Position numbers and translations under genes: made by a program
Assembly: GCA_900768535.1 (NCBI GenBank)
Contig: CAAGDE010000184.1
Coordinates: 1 to 38,356, forward strand
Length of the DNA: 38,356 bases
Direction: 5' to 3'
From: Clostridia bacterium
GTDB taxonomy: Bacteria > Bacillota > Clostridia > Oscillospirales > CAG-272
Shown: positions 23,119 through 31,874 of the stretch, one piece after another
Position numbering within the stretch: the stretch's first letter is position 1
How the letters are laid out: each line of letters starts with the position of its first letter
The notes under the pieces: model-generated
The model's input: only the letters and a program-made list of their open reading frames with translations
The model's database searches: none
What the model was told of the DNA's origin: nothing

Positions 23119-23167
23119 TGGCATTCTTTCGGATATGGTTGATCCGGTACAGGAGGGATTTGTAAAC

Positions 23168-24958
23168 ATGAAAAGAAAACGGAAGCTGCTGACCGTGCCG
23201 GCAGTGCTGTGCTTGGTATGCTGTCTGCTCTTGGGCGGGTGTGCGAAAAAGCAGCCGGATGCGCAGAGGGAAACGCAAAGCGACAGCGGCGAACCTGCTT
23301 TGGGTGTGCCGCTGATCCGGGACGGGGTCACCGACTATACGATTGTGATCCCGGACGGGGCGGACGAGGCGGTCGTCCGTGCGGCGGGAACCCTGCGTGC
23401 GGCGATTGCAAAGCTGGCTCCCATCGGAGATTTCATCACCGATTTTGACTACCGCCACGGGCAGGCAGTACCGAAGGCGGAGGACCGCATGATCCTGATC
23501 GGCGATACCTGTCTGCCGCAAAGCAGTGCCGCGCGGGAAGCCATCGGTCTTGGGGATTTTGTCCTGAAGCTTGACGGAAGCACCGTGATTGTGAACGGTT
23601 GGGAGTCCTCTGCCGTCGTGTCCGGCGTGACCGAGCTGATCCGCGTCATCAGGCTTTACACGGAAGGCGGGAGCGTGACGCTTCCGCAGGAGCTTTGCAC
23701 GGTCCGGGAAGTCAACCCGACGGTTAATGCAATGCATTTGGAGCATCTTTCCGGCACGCGCGGCGGGCTTTCCGACAGCGGAAACGGCGGCAGATGCGTA
23801 ACGGTCACCGGGGTCAGTGAGGCGGGAATTTCCGCTTACGCATCGGCGCTGGCGGCGGCAGGTTATACGGAAGGGGACAGCAACACGTCAGACGGGTTAT
23901 CCTATCGGTGCTATCTGTCGGATACATACGCACTCCATCTGCTTTATACGGCCGGAGAACAGGCGCTGCGCGTCATTGCGGATCCGCGCTCCGGCAGTGC
24001 GCTTCCGCCGACCGGGGAGGAGAACCTTTATGAGCATAAGGTTCCGTCGCTTGCCGTTTCCGTCAGTGTCGAGCTGAGCAACATTTGCGACGCCAAAAAC
24101 GGAACGGGCTACAACGGAATGTGCTATCTTTACCGACTCGCGGACGGCAGCTTTCTCGTCTTTGACGGTGGCTGGGATCAGCCGGAGCAGGGAGATCGCA
24201 TTTATTCGCTTCTCCGCGCCTATTCGCCCGATGCGGAGCGGATCACGGTTGCGGCATGGATCATCACGCATGCGCATTCCGATCATATCGGCGGATTCGT
24301 CAATTTTGCAAACCGTTACGCGGGCAGGAACGGGGTGACGGTGGAGCGGGTGATTTACAGCCTTCCGTCTGCCGATTTTCAGAGTCAGACGAAGATCACG
24401 CAGAACGTGTCCAAGCTGACCTCTGCCGTCCGCGCAACGGGAGCTGAGGCTTCGCAGGCACATCCGGGACAGGTGTTCCGGCTCCGCAATGCAAAGCTGG
24501 AGATTCTTTGGACGCTTGACCTTTACGGGAAGGATCGGTTGGACGAGGTCAACACAAGCAGCATTGTCAGCCGGCTGGAGCTGGAGGGGCAGTCCTTCCT
24601 GATGCTCGGGGATATGTCCTTCAGCGCACGGAAGAAAATCATGCAGATTTACACTGACGCACTGAAAAGCGATTTCGTTCAGGTGGCGCATCACGGCGCG
24701 GACGGCGGCGGGTCGGTCGATTTTTACGAGGCGGTCGGGGCGCGGTATGTCCTCTGGCCTGCGTCAACGCTTTTGTACGAGGGCGGTCGAGATGCGGACG
24801 GCGTCTATCGCGGAGGCGTGAAGTATGCCGCGCAGAACCGGCTGTTCCTGGAACTGGAAATCGGGAAAACGCTGTTTGTCGCGGGGGCAACCAATGATGT
24901 CATTCCGCTGCCCTACGCAGGGGAGAATGCCGAGTCGCTCCCGCGAAAGGCGGCGTGA
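23168..24958 (+). CDS. Surface lipoprotein with metallo-beta-lactamase fold
   Basis: 596 aa from ATG 23168, with AGGAGGG 10 nt upstream. The lipoprotein signal has lipobox LGGC, Cys25. A first domain of about 280 residues has no assigned family and begins DYTIVIPDGADEAVVRAAGTLR, a pattern seen in front of glycan-active domains. The C-terminal half is an MBL-fold hydrolase with HAHSDHIGG (368-376), VAHHG and a later Asp-containing GDMSF, resembling ComEC/Rec2-type MBL domains. It should be displayed outside the membrane. The substrate is unknown; a phospho- or ester-modified glycan is a guess based on the neighbours. Confidence 0.8.
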   Translation: MKRKRKLLTVPAVLCLVCCLLLGGCAKKQPDAQRETQSDSGEPALGVPLIRDGVTDYTIVIPDGADEAVVRAAGTLRAAIAKLAPIGDFITDFDYRHGQAVPKAEDRMILIGDTCLPQSSAAREAIGLGDFVLKLDGSTVIVNGWESSAVVSGVTELIRVIRLYTEGGSVTLPQELCTVREVNPTVNAMHLEHLSGTRGGLSDSGNGGRCVTVTGVSEAGISAYASALAAAGYTEGDSNTSDGLSYRCYLSDTYALHLLYTAGEQALRVIADPRSGSALPPTGEENLYEHKVPSLAVSVSVELSNICDAKNGTGYNGMCYLYRLADGSFLVFDGGWDQPEQGDRIYSLLRAYSPDAERITVAAWIITHAHSDHIGGFVNFANRYAGRNGVTVERVIYSLPSADFQSQTKITQNVSKLTSAVRATGAEASQAHPGQVFRLRNAKLEILWTLDLYGKDRLDEVNTSSIVSRLELEGQSFLMLGDMSFSARKKIMQIYTDALKSDFVQVAHHGADGGGSVDFYEAVGARYVLWPASTLLYEGGRDADGVYRGGVKYAAQNRLFLELEIGKTLFVAGATNDVIPLPYAGENAESLPRKAA

Positions 24959-24980
24959 GAAACGGGAATGGGAAATCAAA

Positions 24981-26837
24981 TTGAAACTGGTGAAAAGAAA
25001 ACAGACAAAAACCTTTGATGTCGCGGTCATCGGCGGGGGCATGGCGGGAATCTGTGCCGCCATTGCTTCGGCGAGGGGCGGCGCGCGGACGGTGCTGATT
25101 CAGAACCGTCCGATGCCGGGCGGAAACGCGTCCTCGGAGATCCGGATGCACATCTGCGGCGCCGGGTGTCAGATGGCAAAGCAGGGCGTGAATGAAACGG
25201 GAATCCTTCTGGAGCTTCTTTTGGAGAACAAACGCCTGAACCCCGGATTCAATTACAACCTTTGGGATGCGATTCTGACGGATCGGGTACAGTCCACTCC
25301 GGGGCTTGAGCTGTGGCTCAACACGCATTGCTTTGATGCCGTGACAAGGGATGGCAGAATCCGGGAAATCGAATGCTGTCAAAGCACGACGGAAATCCGA
25401 CTGACGGTGCGTGCGGAGATCTTTATCGACTGCACGGGACACGGAACGGTGGGATATTTTTCCGGCGCGGATTGGCGCACGGGCTTTGAAGGGAAGGACG
25501 AGACCGGGGAGTGTGACGCACCGGCGCACGGCGGGGAAGGGCTGATGGGCAATACGCTTCTGTTCAAGGCGGTGGATCGCGGGCATCCCGTGCCGTATCG
25601 CAAACCGGAATGGGCGGATTCGTTTTCCGAGGCGGATCTTGCCAACCGGATACACGTCAGCTTCAACGGTGTGCTGGGGCGGGACGGTCTGCACTCCGCC
25701 GACACTGCCGACGGTGTGCCGGGTCTGCCGGAGCTTTACTGCAATGACTACGGCTACTGGTGGATCGAGCTGGGCGGGGACAGCGGGGACATCATCGGGA
25801 AAAGCGAGAGGATCCGCGACGAGCTGGTACACGCGCTTTGGGGCATCTGGGATCACATCAAAAACGGCGGCGAGCACGGCGCGGAAAATTTCGAGCTGGT
25901 CTGGTGCGGAATCGTTCCCGGAACACGCGATTCCCGCCGTCTGATGGGGGATTATCTTCTGAACGAGGATGACATCCTCTCCAACCGGCGCTTTGCGGAT
26001 ACGGTTGCATACGGCGGCTGGGCGATGGACATTCACACGCCGGGCGGACTGCGCGATTCCGCATCCCCGCCGAGCCGCGTAATCCCCTTTGAAGGAATTT
26101 ATACGATCCCGTACCGGTGCTATTATTCCCGCAACATCGAAAATCTTGCCATGGCGGGGCGGATCATCAGTGCCACAAAGCTGGGAATGTCCTCGGCGCG
26201 GGTGATGGCAACCTGCGCGGTCGGCGGTCAGGCAATCGGGACGGCGGCGGCAATGTGCATCCGCTATGGCTGTACTCTGCGGGAATTGGGGGAGCGGCAC
26301 ATGGAAGCCTTGCAGCAGCGGCTGATTCGTGACGACTGCTGTCTGCCGGGCGTGGCGAGGAAGGACCCCGATGATCTTGCACGCTTCGCACGGATCCGTG
26401 CGGAGAGTGAAGCCGACGGATGCCGGGCAGAAAATGTGGCAAACGGAGACAACCGCACAAGTCTTTGGCGCTCCCGGGCGCTCGGCGACGGGCAGACGCT
26501 GACGCTTTCGTGGGATACCCCGCAGCAGACGGAAGAGATCCGGCTGATTTTTGACTCCGATCTTTCCTGCGAGCTGGCAATCACGCTTTCCAGCAAAAAG
26601 CAGGCAAGGCAGCTGCCGACTCCGCCGCCTTCTTTGGTGCGGGATTATGTCCTGACGCTGTGGCGGGATGGGAATCGGGTCGCGGAAGCTGTCGTGCATG
26701 ACAGCGCGCAACGGTTGGCAATCCACCGGCTGTCGGGGTTGGCGGATCGCCTGACCCTGCGCATCGGGCGGACATGGGGGGCTGATTTTGCATCGGTTTT
26801 CGGTGTTTCTGTTTACGGAAAGGGGCAAAAAGAATGA
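24981..26837 (+). CDS. FAD-dependent oxidoreductase with C-terminal accessory domain
   Basis: 618 aa from TTG 24981. No in-frame ATG precedes the Rossmann fold; GTG 24990 is an alternative, and the RBS is weak. The dinucleotide motif GGGMAG sits near residue 20 in DVAVIGGGMAGICAAI, followed by NRPMPGGNASSE and a FAD-contacting NLAMAGRIISATKLG region near residue 395. This is the FAD_oxidored (PF12831) type often annotated as xanthan-lyase-related in glycan loci. After about residue 480 a beta-rich domain follows that resembles a sugar-binding module. No signal peptide, so cytosolic. The reaction is probably oxidation of a sugar or polyol; the substrate cannot be read. Its stop overlaps the next start. 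Confidence 0.85.
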   Translation: MKLVKRKQTKTFDVAVIGGGMAGICAAIASARGGARTVLIQNRPMPGGNASSEIRMHICGAGCQMAKQGVNETGILLELLLENKRLNPGFNYNLWDAILTDRVQSTPGLELWLNTHCFDAVTRDGRIREIECCQSTTEIRLTVRAEIFIDCTGHGTVGYFSGADWRTGFEGKDETGECDAPAHGGEGLMGNTLLFKAVDRGHPVPYRKPEWADSFSEADLANRIHVSFNGVLGRDGLHSADTADGVPGLPELYCNDYGYWWIELGGDSGDIIGKSERIRDELVHALWGIWDHIKNGGEHGAENFELVWCGIVPGTRDSRRLMGDYLLNEDDILSNRRFADTVAYGGWAMDIHTPGGLRDSASPPSRVIPFEGIYTIPYRCYYSRNIENLAMAGRIISATKLGMSSARVMATCAVGGQAIGTAAAMCIRYGCTLRELGERHMEALQQRLIRDDCCLPGVARKDPDDLARFARIRAESEADGCRAENVANGDNRTSLWRSRALGDGQTLTLSWDTPQQTEEIRLIFDSDLSCELAITLSSKKQARQLPTPPPSLVRDYVLTLWRDGNRVAEAVVHDSAQRLAIHRLSGLADRLTLRIGRTWGADFASVFGVSVYGKGQKE

Positions 26838-27685
26838 ATCTGTCTATCTGTCCGCGCATCTATCGCGGGGTCAACGGACAGCGTGAAACCATAGAGGATT
26901 GCTTTGATTTCTGCGCGTCCGTCGGCTTCCGGCAGTTCGATTTCGGCATCAGCTCACGGGTCGGCTCCTGCTTTCTTTACGGGGAGGACTGGGAAACGCA
27001 GGCGAAGCGGCTGGCGGAGTTCGCATCGGAGCGCGGGTATGTCATCGGGCAGTCCCATGCGCCGTATGCGTATGCCATGTATCCGGATCGGGCGTTCTAC
27101 CGCGAAATGACGCGCCGTTCCTTTGAGATCGCGCACATTCTGGGCGCACGGTATATCGTGATACACGCCGAGCTGCGGGATGACCCGCATGAGGAATATG
27201 ATCACGACAAGGCACTGCAACGGGCGTATGAATTTTACGCGCCCTTTGCGGAGCAGGCGTCCCGGCTCGGAATCGGTATGGCGATCGAGAACCTGTTTGA
27301 TTTCAAACGCAGATGGAACTTCACCGCCACGGTGGAGGAGCAGATCGAAATCATTGACCGGCTGCACGATCCCTGCGTCAGTGCCTGCTGGGATGTCGGG
27401 CACGGCCATGTGATGTACGGGGAGGAACACCTCTCCGAAATGAAAAAGCTGGGCGCGAGGCTGACCTGCACCCATATCCATGACAATATGCAGAAGCGCG
27501 ACCTGCATCTGCCCCCGTGCTTCGGGGACATCCGGTGGGGAGAAGTGACGGCGGCTCTGCGGGAAATGCAGTATCGGGGGGATTTCAATCTCGAACTGAA
27601 ATGCAGTCATCTGCCGGAGGCGCTGATGACCGATTATCTGCGCCTGGTTTACAACACCGCGCGCAGGATTACGGAGGAGATGTGA
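26834..27685 (+). CDS. Sugar phosphate isomerase/epimerase-like TIM barrel
   Basis: 283 aa. It has the xylose isomerase-like (AP endonuclease family 2) TIM-barrel pattern. Metal-site residues appear in order: the Glu of MAIENLFD, the Asp and His of CWDVGHGHVM, the His pair of CTHIHDN, and the final Glu of FNLELKC. Such enzymes isomerise or epimerise ketoses, inosose or related keto sugars in the cytosol. It starts by ATGA overlap with the oxidoreductase gene, so an oxidation-then-isomerisation sequence is plausible but is inference. Confidence 0.88.
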   Translation: MNLSICPRIYRGVNGQRETIEDCFDFCASVGFRQFDFGISSRVGSCFLYGEDWETQAKRLAEFASERGYVIGQSHAPYAYAMYPDRAFYREMTRRSFEIAHILGARYIVIHAELRDDPHEEYDHDKALQRAYEFYAPFAEQASRLGIGMAIENLFDFKRRWNFTATVEEQIEIIDRLHDPCVSACWDVGHGHVMYGEEHLSEMKKLGARLTCTHIHDNMQKRDLHLPPCFGDIRWGEVTAALREMQYRGDFNLELKCSHLPEALMTDYLRLVYNTARRITEEM

Positions 27686-28455
27686 TGGGAGACCTGCGCG
27701 TTATGAGCTTCAATATCCGGATCCCGTCGGCGAGGGATGGCGACAACCGCATGGAGAACCGGCGGGATCGCGTGCTTGCGCTGCTTTATCGGGAAGCTCC
27801 GGACCTGATCGGTTTTCAGGAGGTGACAGGCTGGGTATGGGACTGGCTTGAGAATGCGCTCGGGGAGGACTACTGTCTGCTCGGTTGCGGCAGGGAAGTC
27901 GGGCGCACGGGGGAGGGAACACCGATTGCCTTTCGGAAAGACCGGTTCCGCCTGCTCGGAACGGAATACTTCTGGCTTTCGGATACCCCGCAGGTCGCGG
28001 GATCACGGTATACCCAAAGCGACCAAAGCGATTGCCCGCGCATGGCAGTCCGGTTGCTTTTGCAGGAGCGGAGGACCGGCGCACTTCTGACGGTCATCAA
28101 TACGCACACAGACCATCGCGGACAGAATGCGCGCCGGTTGGAATTGCGTCAGCTTGCCGGGGCATTGCGGGCGGGGGAGGGCGGTCGGCTCTTGCTCGGC
28201 GATCTGAACGCCCTGCCCGATTCCGAAGAGATACGGGAGTTTCTCGAACAGGTCTCCGACCTCGGAATGCGGGATGTCAGCGCGGATTCGGGGGTGACCT
28301 TCCACGGCTACGGAAAGTGGGAGGAGAGCCGGAAGATCGACTACATTCTTACCGATCTTGCATCGGACGGCTGTCGTGCATTGGCGGAAAAGCCGCAGGA
28401 CGGACTGTTTTATTCCGACCATTTTGCGCTCTCGGCAAGTCTGAGGCTCGCGTGA
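27685..28455 (+). CDS. Endonuclease/exonuclease/phosphatase (EEP) family protein
   Basis: 256 aa from ATG 27685, which overlaps the preceding stop (TGATG). EEP motifs appear in order: VMSFNIRI near the start, DLIGFQEV, INTHTDH, LLGDLNALPDS, and the final YSDHFALSA. No signal peptide. In carbohydrate loci such proteins are thought to act as phosphodiesterases or sugar phosphatases rather than nucleases. It ends the tightly coupled oxidoreductase-isomerase-EEP unit. Confidence 0.88.
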   Translation: MGDLRVMSFNIRIPSARDGDNRMENRRDRVLALLYREAPDLIGFQEVTGWVWDWLENALGEDYCLLGCGREVGRTGEGTPIAFRKDRFRLLGTEYFWLSDTPQVAGSRYTQSDQSDCPRMAVRLLLQERRTGALLTVINTHTDHRGQNARRLELRQLAGALRAGEGGRLLLGDLNALPDSEEIREFLEQVSDLGMRDVSADSGVTFHGYGKWEESRKIDYILTDLASDGCRALAEKPQDGLFYSDHFALSASLRLA

Positions 28456-28508
28456 CAAAACGGATATGTAAGACTTGCGCTTTCCCGGCGAATCGGCAAA
28501 TCATACAC

Positions 28509-28536
28509 TTGCAAAGCCGCGAAATTTCTGTATAAT
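28509..28536 (+). promoter_or_regulatory. Promoter of the MBL hydrolase gene
   Basis: TTGCAA (28509-28514), a 16-bp spacer and a perfect TATAAT (28531-28536), 40 bp before the ATG at 28576. No copy of the LacI operator palindrome is visible here, so the next gene may be expressed apart from the operon. Confidence 0.75.
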
Positions 28537-28575
28537 GGAATGGAATAAGTCTGTAATTAAGGAGGGGTACTGATT

Positions 28576-29355
28576 ATGTATCCGAAAAAACAGCAGGTTG
28601 CCGGAAAACCGTGGAACGGGTTGCTCAAGCCGTTTCATATTCTGAGGGGGATTTCCTTTGTCGGAACCTATCAGGCGTCCGTTCATCTGATTGATACCGG
28701 AGACGGTCTGGTTATGATTGACACAGGGTATCTGAATACGTTCTATTGGGTCGTCAACGGAATTTATTCGCTCGGATACCAACCGTCGGATGTGAAATAC
28801 ATTCTCATGACGCACTGGCACGGCGACCATGTGGAGGGCGTCAAACCCATGCTGACCCTTGCGCCGGAAGCCAAAACCATAATCGGCGTCAGGGATGACA
28901 AAAAGGTATTTGAGCGGTACGGGATAAAGCCGGACATCGTTGTGAAAGACGGGGATACGCTTACCTGCGGGAACGTCACGTTCCGGTTTGCGGAGACTCC
29001 CGGTCATACGGTCGGAACGGTCTCTGTTTTCTTTGATTATACGGAGGACGGAAGAACCTATCATGCCGGGATGTTCGGCGGTGCCGGTCGCGGCGCGCTT
29101 TTTGAAGACAACGTGGATTACTACAAGGGGAGCCGGAACGACTATTTCAAATCCCTTGCACGCCTGAAAGAGGAGAAGGTGGATTTGTTCCTCGGCAATC
29201 ACTGCTGGAACAACAATACCGATGAGAAAGCCGCCGCGATGGAAGCGGATCCGGGCATCAATCCGTTTGTCGATGAGCGGGAATTCTACAGATTTTTGGA
29301 TTTCTGCGAGGCAGATGTGAAGGAACGGATGAAAAAAGAGGGGCTGGAGGAATGA
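28576..29355 (+). CDS. Cytosolic metallo-beta-lactamase fold hydrolase
   Basis: 259 aa, ATG with AAGGAGGGG upstream. The MBL signature THWHGDH puts metal ligands at His80-His85. A second His follows in TPGHTVG, then an Asp/Gly region and a final GNHCWN. The build is that of glyoxalase II-like or class B3 beta-lactamase-like MBL proteins. No signal peptide is present, unlike class B3 enzymes, so a cytosolic thioester, lactone or phosphodiester hydrolase is more likely than a beta-lactamase. It has its own promoter and terminator. Confidence 0.88.
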   Translation: MYPKKQQVAGKPWNGLLKPFHILRGISFVGTYQASVHLIDTGDGLVMIDTGYLNTFYWVVNGIYSLGYQPSDVKYILMTHWHGDHVEGVKPMLTLAPEAKTIIGVRDDKKVFERYGIKPDIVVKDGDTLTCGNVTFRFAETPGHTVGTVSVFFDYTEDGRTYHAGMFGGAGRGALFEDNVDYYKGSRNDYFKSLARLKEEKVDLFLGNHCWNNNTDEKAAAMEADPGINPFVDEREFYRFLDFCEADVKERMKKEGLEE

Positions 29356-29360
29356 ACCGT

Positions 29361-29402
29361 CAGAAAACACCGCGCCGTTTGCGAATGGCGCGGTGTTTTC
29401 TG
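29361..29402. terminator. Bidirectional terminator
   Basis: CAGAAAACACCGCGCC (29361-29376) and its exact complement at 29387-29402 form a 16-bp stem with a 10-nt loop. A-rich and T-rich outer arms serve both strands. It lies between the convergent MBL gene and AraC-type gene. Confidence 0.92.
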
Positions 29403-29420
29403 ATGCAATCGGCGGGCGTC

Positions 29421-30335
29421 TCACAATTGGGAGATACTGCCGTAAAAGCGCTTCGGTGACTCGCCGGAATATTTCTGAAAGCAGGCGGCAAAGTGGTTGT
29501 AGGAAGCGAAACCGACCGTCTGTGCGATGTTTCCGATGGTCTGGTATCGGTCAAGGGTCAGGGAGCGCGCAACGGAAATGCGGTAGGAATGCAGATAATC
29601 AACAAAGGATTGGTTGAAAACGGCTTTGAAGCTCCTGCAAAAATAGGACTTGCTGTAATGGAACCGATCCGCAACATCGGCTGTCGAAATCGGCTCCGCG
29701 TAATGCCGGCTGACGTACTGCACAATCTCTTTTGTGAAAGCTGCCTGTTTGGACATTTTCTCACTGCCGCCGGATGAAATGAACCCGTTCCGCTCCAGTG
29801 CCGCCATCAGGTCCAGAAGTCCTGCGAGAATCCGCATGACCCCTGCGGGCGTGGACCGTTCCGCATAGAAGGTGTGGATGTCCTGTATCTTTTCGTTCAG
29901 CTCTGCCGCGCGCGGGTCACTGTGCAGGATCAGGGGTTGGATCGTTCGGGTGTTCTCTTCGATGGACTCCAGGTAGGCGTCAAGCTCCGGAACCGCTCCG
30001 GTTTTCAGCAGAGGCAGATCAAAGTTGATGACGTGGAATTCGTTCAGTGTATCGGGGGCTGTGACATAGGTTGCGTGAATATCAAACGGATTCAGAAAAA
30101 CGAGATCTCCCGCATACAGCGCGTGCGGGGTGCCGTTCACCGAGACCCAAATCTCCCCCTGCATGATCCGCAGAATTTCCATTGCCAGATGATTATGCGG
30201 GACGCTGAACCAAAGAATTCCGTGCTTTTTCAGTTCAGTCGGCTGTGTGGCATGGCGGGGACTGTAATTGTAGCAGTTAGAGGATACCGGGATCTGTTCG
30301 TAGCGCAGAAAGGGCGCTTCCTGTCTGTAAAGCAT
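29421..30335 (-). CDS. AraC-family transcriptional regulator
   Basis: 304 aa from ATG 30335, with AAGGAGG 6 nt upstream; longer readings lack an RBS. The N-terminal cupin-like sensor includes HNHLAMEILRIMQGEI and YAGDLVFLNPFDIHATY. The C-terminal AraC DNA-binding domain occupies the last 100 residues, with ISTADVADRFHYSKSYFCRSFK and IGNIAQTVGFASYNHFAACFQKYSG-type helices. It is full length. It faces away from the secreted-protein operon at 30684 and probably controls it in response to a sugar. Confidence 0.93.
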   Translation of the reverse strand: MLYRQEAPFLRYEQIPVSSNCYNYSPRHATQPTELKKHGILWFSVPHNHLAMEILRIMQGEIWVSVNGTPHALYAGDLVFLNPFDIHATYVTAPDTLNEFHVINFDLPLLKTGAVPELDAYLESIEENTRTIQPLILHSDPRAAELNEKIQDIHTFYAERSTPAGVMRILAGLLDLMAALERNGFISSGGSEKMSKQAAFTKEIVQYVSRHYAEPISTADVADRFHYSKSYFCRSFKAVFNQSFVDYLHSYRISVARSLTLDRYQTIGNIAQTVGFASYNHFAACFQKYSGESPKRFYGSISQL

Positions 30336-30366
30336 AGGAACCTCCTTGGTTGCAGAACTTGGTTTC

Positions 30367-30395
30367 ATGATAGCACACTTTTCTTCGTTTGTCAA
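30367..30395 (-). promoter_or_regulatory. Promoter of the AraC gene
   Basis: On the minus strand, TTGACA (30390-30395), 17 bp and TATCAT (30367-30372), 32 bp before the ATG at 30335. Confidence 0.8.
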
Positions 30396-30479
30396 GACGT
30401 CGGATCACCGAATCCGCTTTCTTTTTTTTTCTCTACCTGATTTTTGTGCAAAACGAACAAAACCGGGACAGCAAAATTG

Positions 30480-30625
30480 TATACTATGATATGGCGCATC
30501 TTTTTGCGTTTGTTATAATATCAATATGATATTCGGAGCTATTTCCGATGAAAATGTCAATATCCATACGGATTAAGATAATATCATGACTTTACAGAAT
30601 GCACAAAATATGCTATGATATTGAT
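30480..30625. promoter_or_regulatory. AT-rich control region with repeated ATGATAT sites
   Basis: The 348-bp gap between the divergent AraC and secreted-protein genes holds no ORF. ATGATAT occurs at 30486, 30526 and 30615, and inverted at 30581-30587. AATATCA (30517-30523) and TGATATT (30527-30533) form a perfect palindrome. The last copy overlaps the -10 box of the plus-strand promoter. These are candidate AraC binding sites, but chance is possible in such AT-rich DNA. Confidence 0.45.
30591..30619 (+). promoter_or_regulatory. Promoter of the second glycan module
   Basis: TTTACA (30591-30596), a 17-bp spacer and TATGAT (30614-30619), about 65 bp before the ATG at 30684. Confidence 0.7.
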
Positions 30626-30683
30626 ACAGGCGACCCGATCCGAAAGGCAGGGCGCAAATAAAATGAAGCGGAGGCTATCGAAA

Positions 30684-31853
30684 ATGAAACAAACCCGGAA
30701 AGCACTTTCCATTGCACTGATTCTTTGTATGCTGCTCGGCACGTCTTTGGCAACGGTGTTGACCGCATTTGCGGAAACATCGACCCCGACAACACCTCCT
30801 GTGACACAATGGGTAAACAACGAAGGCAAGCCACTCACGACTTCATCAATGGGGATGGGAGGAAAAGTTGATACATTTTTCTCCTTTGGTTATTACATCA
30901 GAGGAAACGACACGACCTGCGGAACTCGTTGGAAAGATATTCCTGACCGCACACAGAACCCCTTAAAGTCGAATGCAGGCGGCGACGGTTGTATCACAAA
31001 CGGTTTTTTCTATGATTCTTGGCCGGGGCATCAGATGGGTCTGCGGTTCGTTGCTCCCTTTACCGGAACGGTGAAGATGACCTTCCAACTTGCCAACAAC
31101 AATGCAAGCGGAAATGCAGCGATCGTGCTTGCAAACGATGCGACCGCGGTGAACAGTGTGGGCGACAGGAGCGGCGTGCTGAAGGAATGGAAGATTGTTG
31201 ATCACACCGATTTCTCCGCAGCGCTGACCTATGAATTCAATGTGACTGCGAATGAGAACTACTATCTCATCTGTTGCTTTAAGGATGGCAGACAGAAGGC
31301 ATACTTCTGGATCAACAGTCTGGAGTATACCAGTGTGGAACTCGCGGGTACCGCAACAATGATGGGACACAGCATCTCCGCAATGGAGATCCCTGTTGTC
31401 AATTTTTATGTAAAGCTGGACGGCTCCCCCATGGGCGTTGCAGCGAACATTACAGTCGGGGATGACGCTCCTATCCGTGTGGTTGGCGAGAGTTACACCG
31501 GGAAGGGACCTGACGGTCAGAATTTTACCGCAGAAGATTATGTATTTGTCTACTCGGTTCCGGTTTCCGCCAAGAAAATGACCGAAACCGTCAGAATTTC
31601 GCTCATGAAGGACGGTCAGGAGCTTCTGACAACCGGGAATACCTACAGCGTCGCGGAATACTGCTACGCGCAGGTGAAAACGTGGAAAGATGCGGGTGAC
31701 GCAGCAACGCAGGATCAGCTGGACGTGGCAAAGGTCTGCACCGGAATTCTGGTGTACGGAAGAACGGCGCAGCAGTATTTCGGCTACAATACCGCGAACC
31801 TGCCGCAGATCGATGCCGCCCTGCTCGCATTGGTCACTGCGGATTGCCGGTGA
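30684..31853 (+). CDS. Secreted protein of unknown function
   Basis: 389 aa from ATG 30684, because GGAGG lies 9 nt upstream; ATG 30663 lacks an RBS. A signal peptide ends at AFA-ET, about residue 32. A beta-rich domain follows (about 40-210, with FVAPFTGTVKMTFQLAN, which resembles carbohydrate-binding folds). The C-terminal part (about 225-389) ends in a segment with LVYGRTAQQYFGYNTANL. That YG-x2-AQ-x-YFGYNT motif recurs at the end of many clostridial secreted surface proteins, but its role is not known to me. It opens the AraC-linked module and lies 21 bp before the 43-aa peptide gene. Confidence 0.8.
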   Translation: MKQTRKALSIALILCMLLGTSLATVLTAFAETSTPTTPPVTQWVNNEGKPLTTSSMGMGGKVDTFFSFGYYIRGNDTTCGTRWKDIPDRTQNPLKSNAGGDGCITNGFFYDSWPGHQMGLRFVAPFTGTVKMTFQLANNNASGNAAIVLANDATAVNSVGDRSGVLKEWKIVDHTDFSAALTYEFNVTANENYYLICCFKDGRQKAYFWINSLEYTSVELAGTATMMGHSISAMEIPVVNFYVKLDGSPMGVAANITVGDDAPIRVVGESYTGKGPDGQNFTAEDYVFVYSVPVSAKKMTETVRISLMKDGQELLTTGNTYSVAEYCYAQVKTWKDAGDAATQDQLDVAKVCTGILVYGRTAQQYFGYNTANLPQIDAALLALVTADCR

Positions 31854-31874
31854 CCGAAGAAGAGGAGTCTTGCC

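Noticed and set aside
23071..23142. 23-aa open frame overlapping the 42-aa peptide stop by TGATG
   Set aside because: It runs through the 23082-23118 hairpin, has no RBS of its own and no counterpart after the second peptide.
24900..26828. 642-codon minus-strand open frame opposite the FAD oxidoreductase
   Set aside because: Shadow frame of a well-supported gene; no RBS and no recognisable motif.
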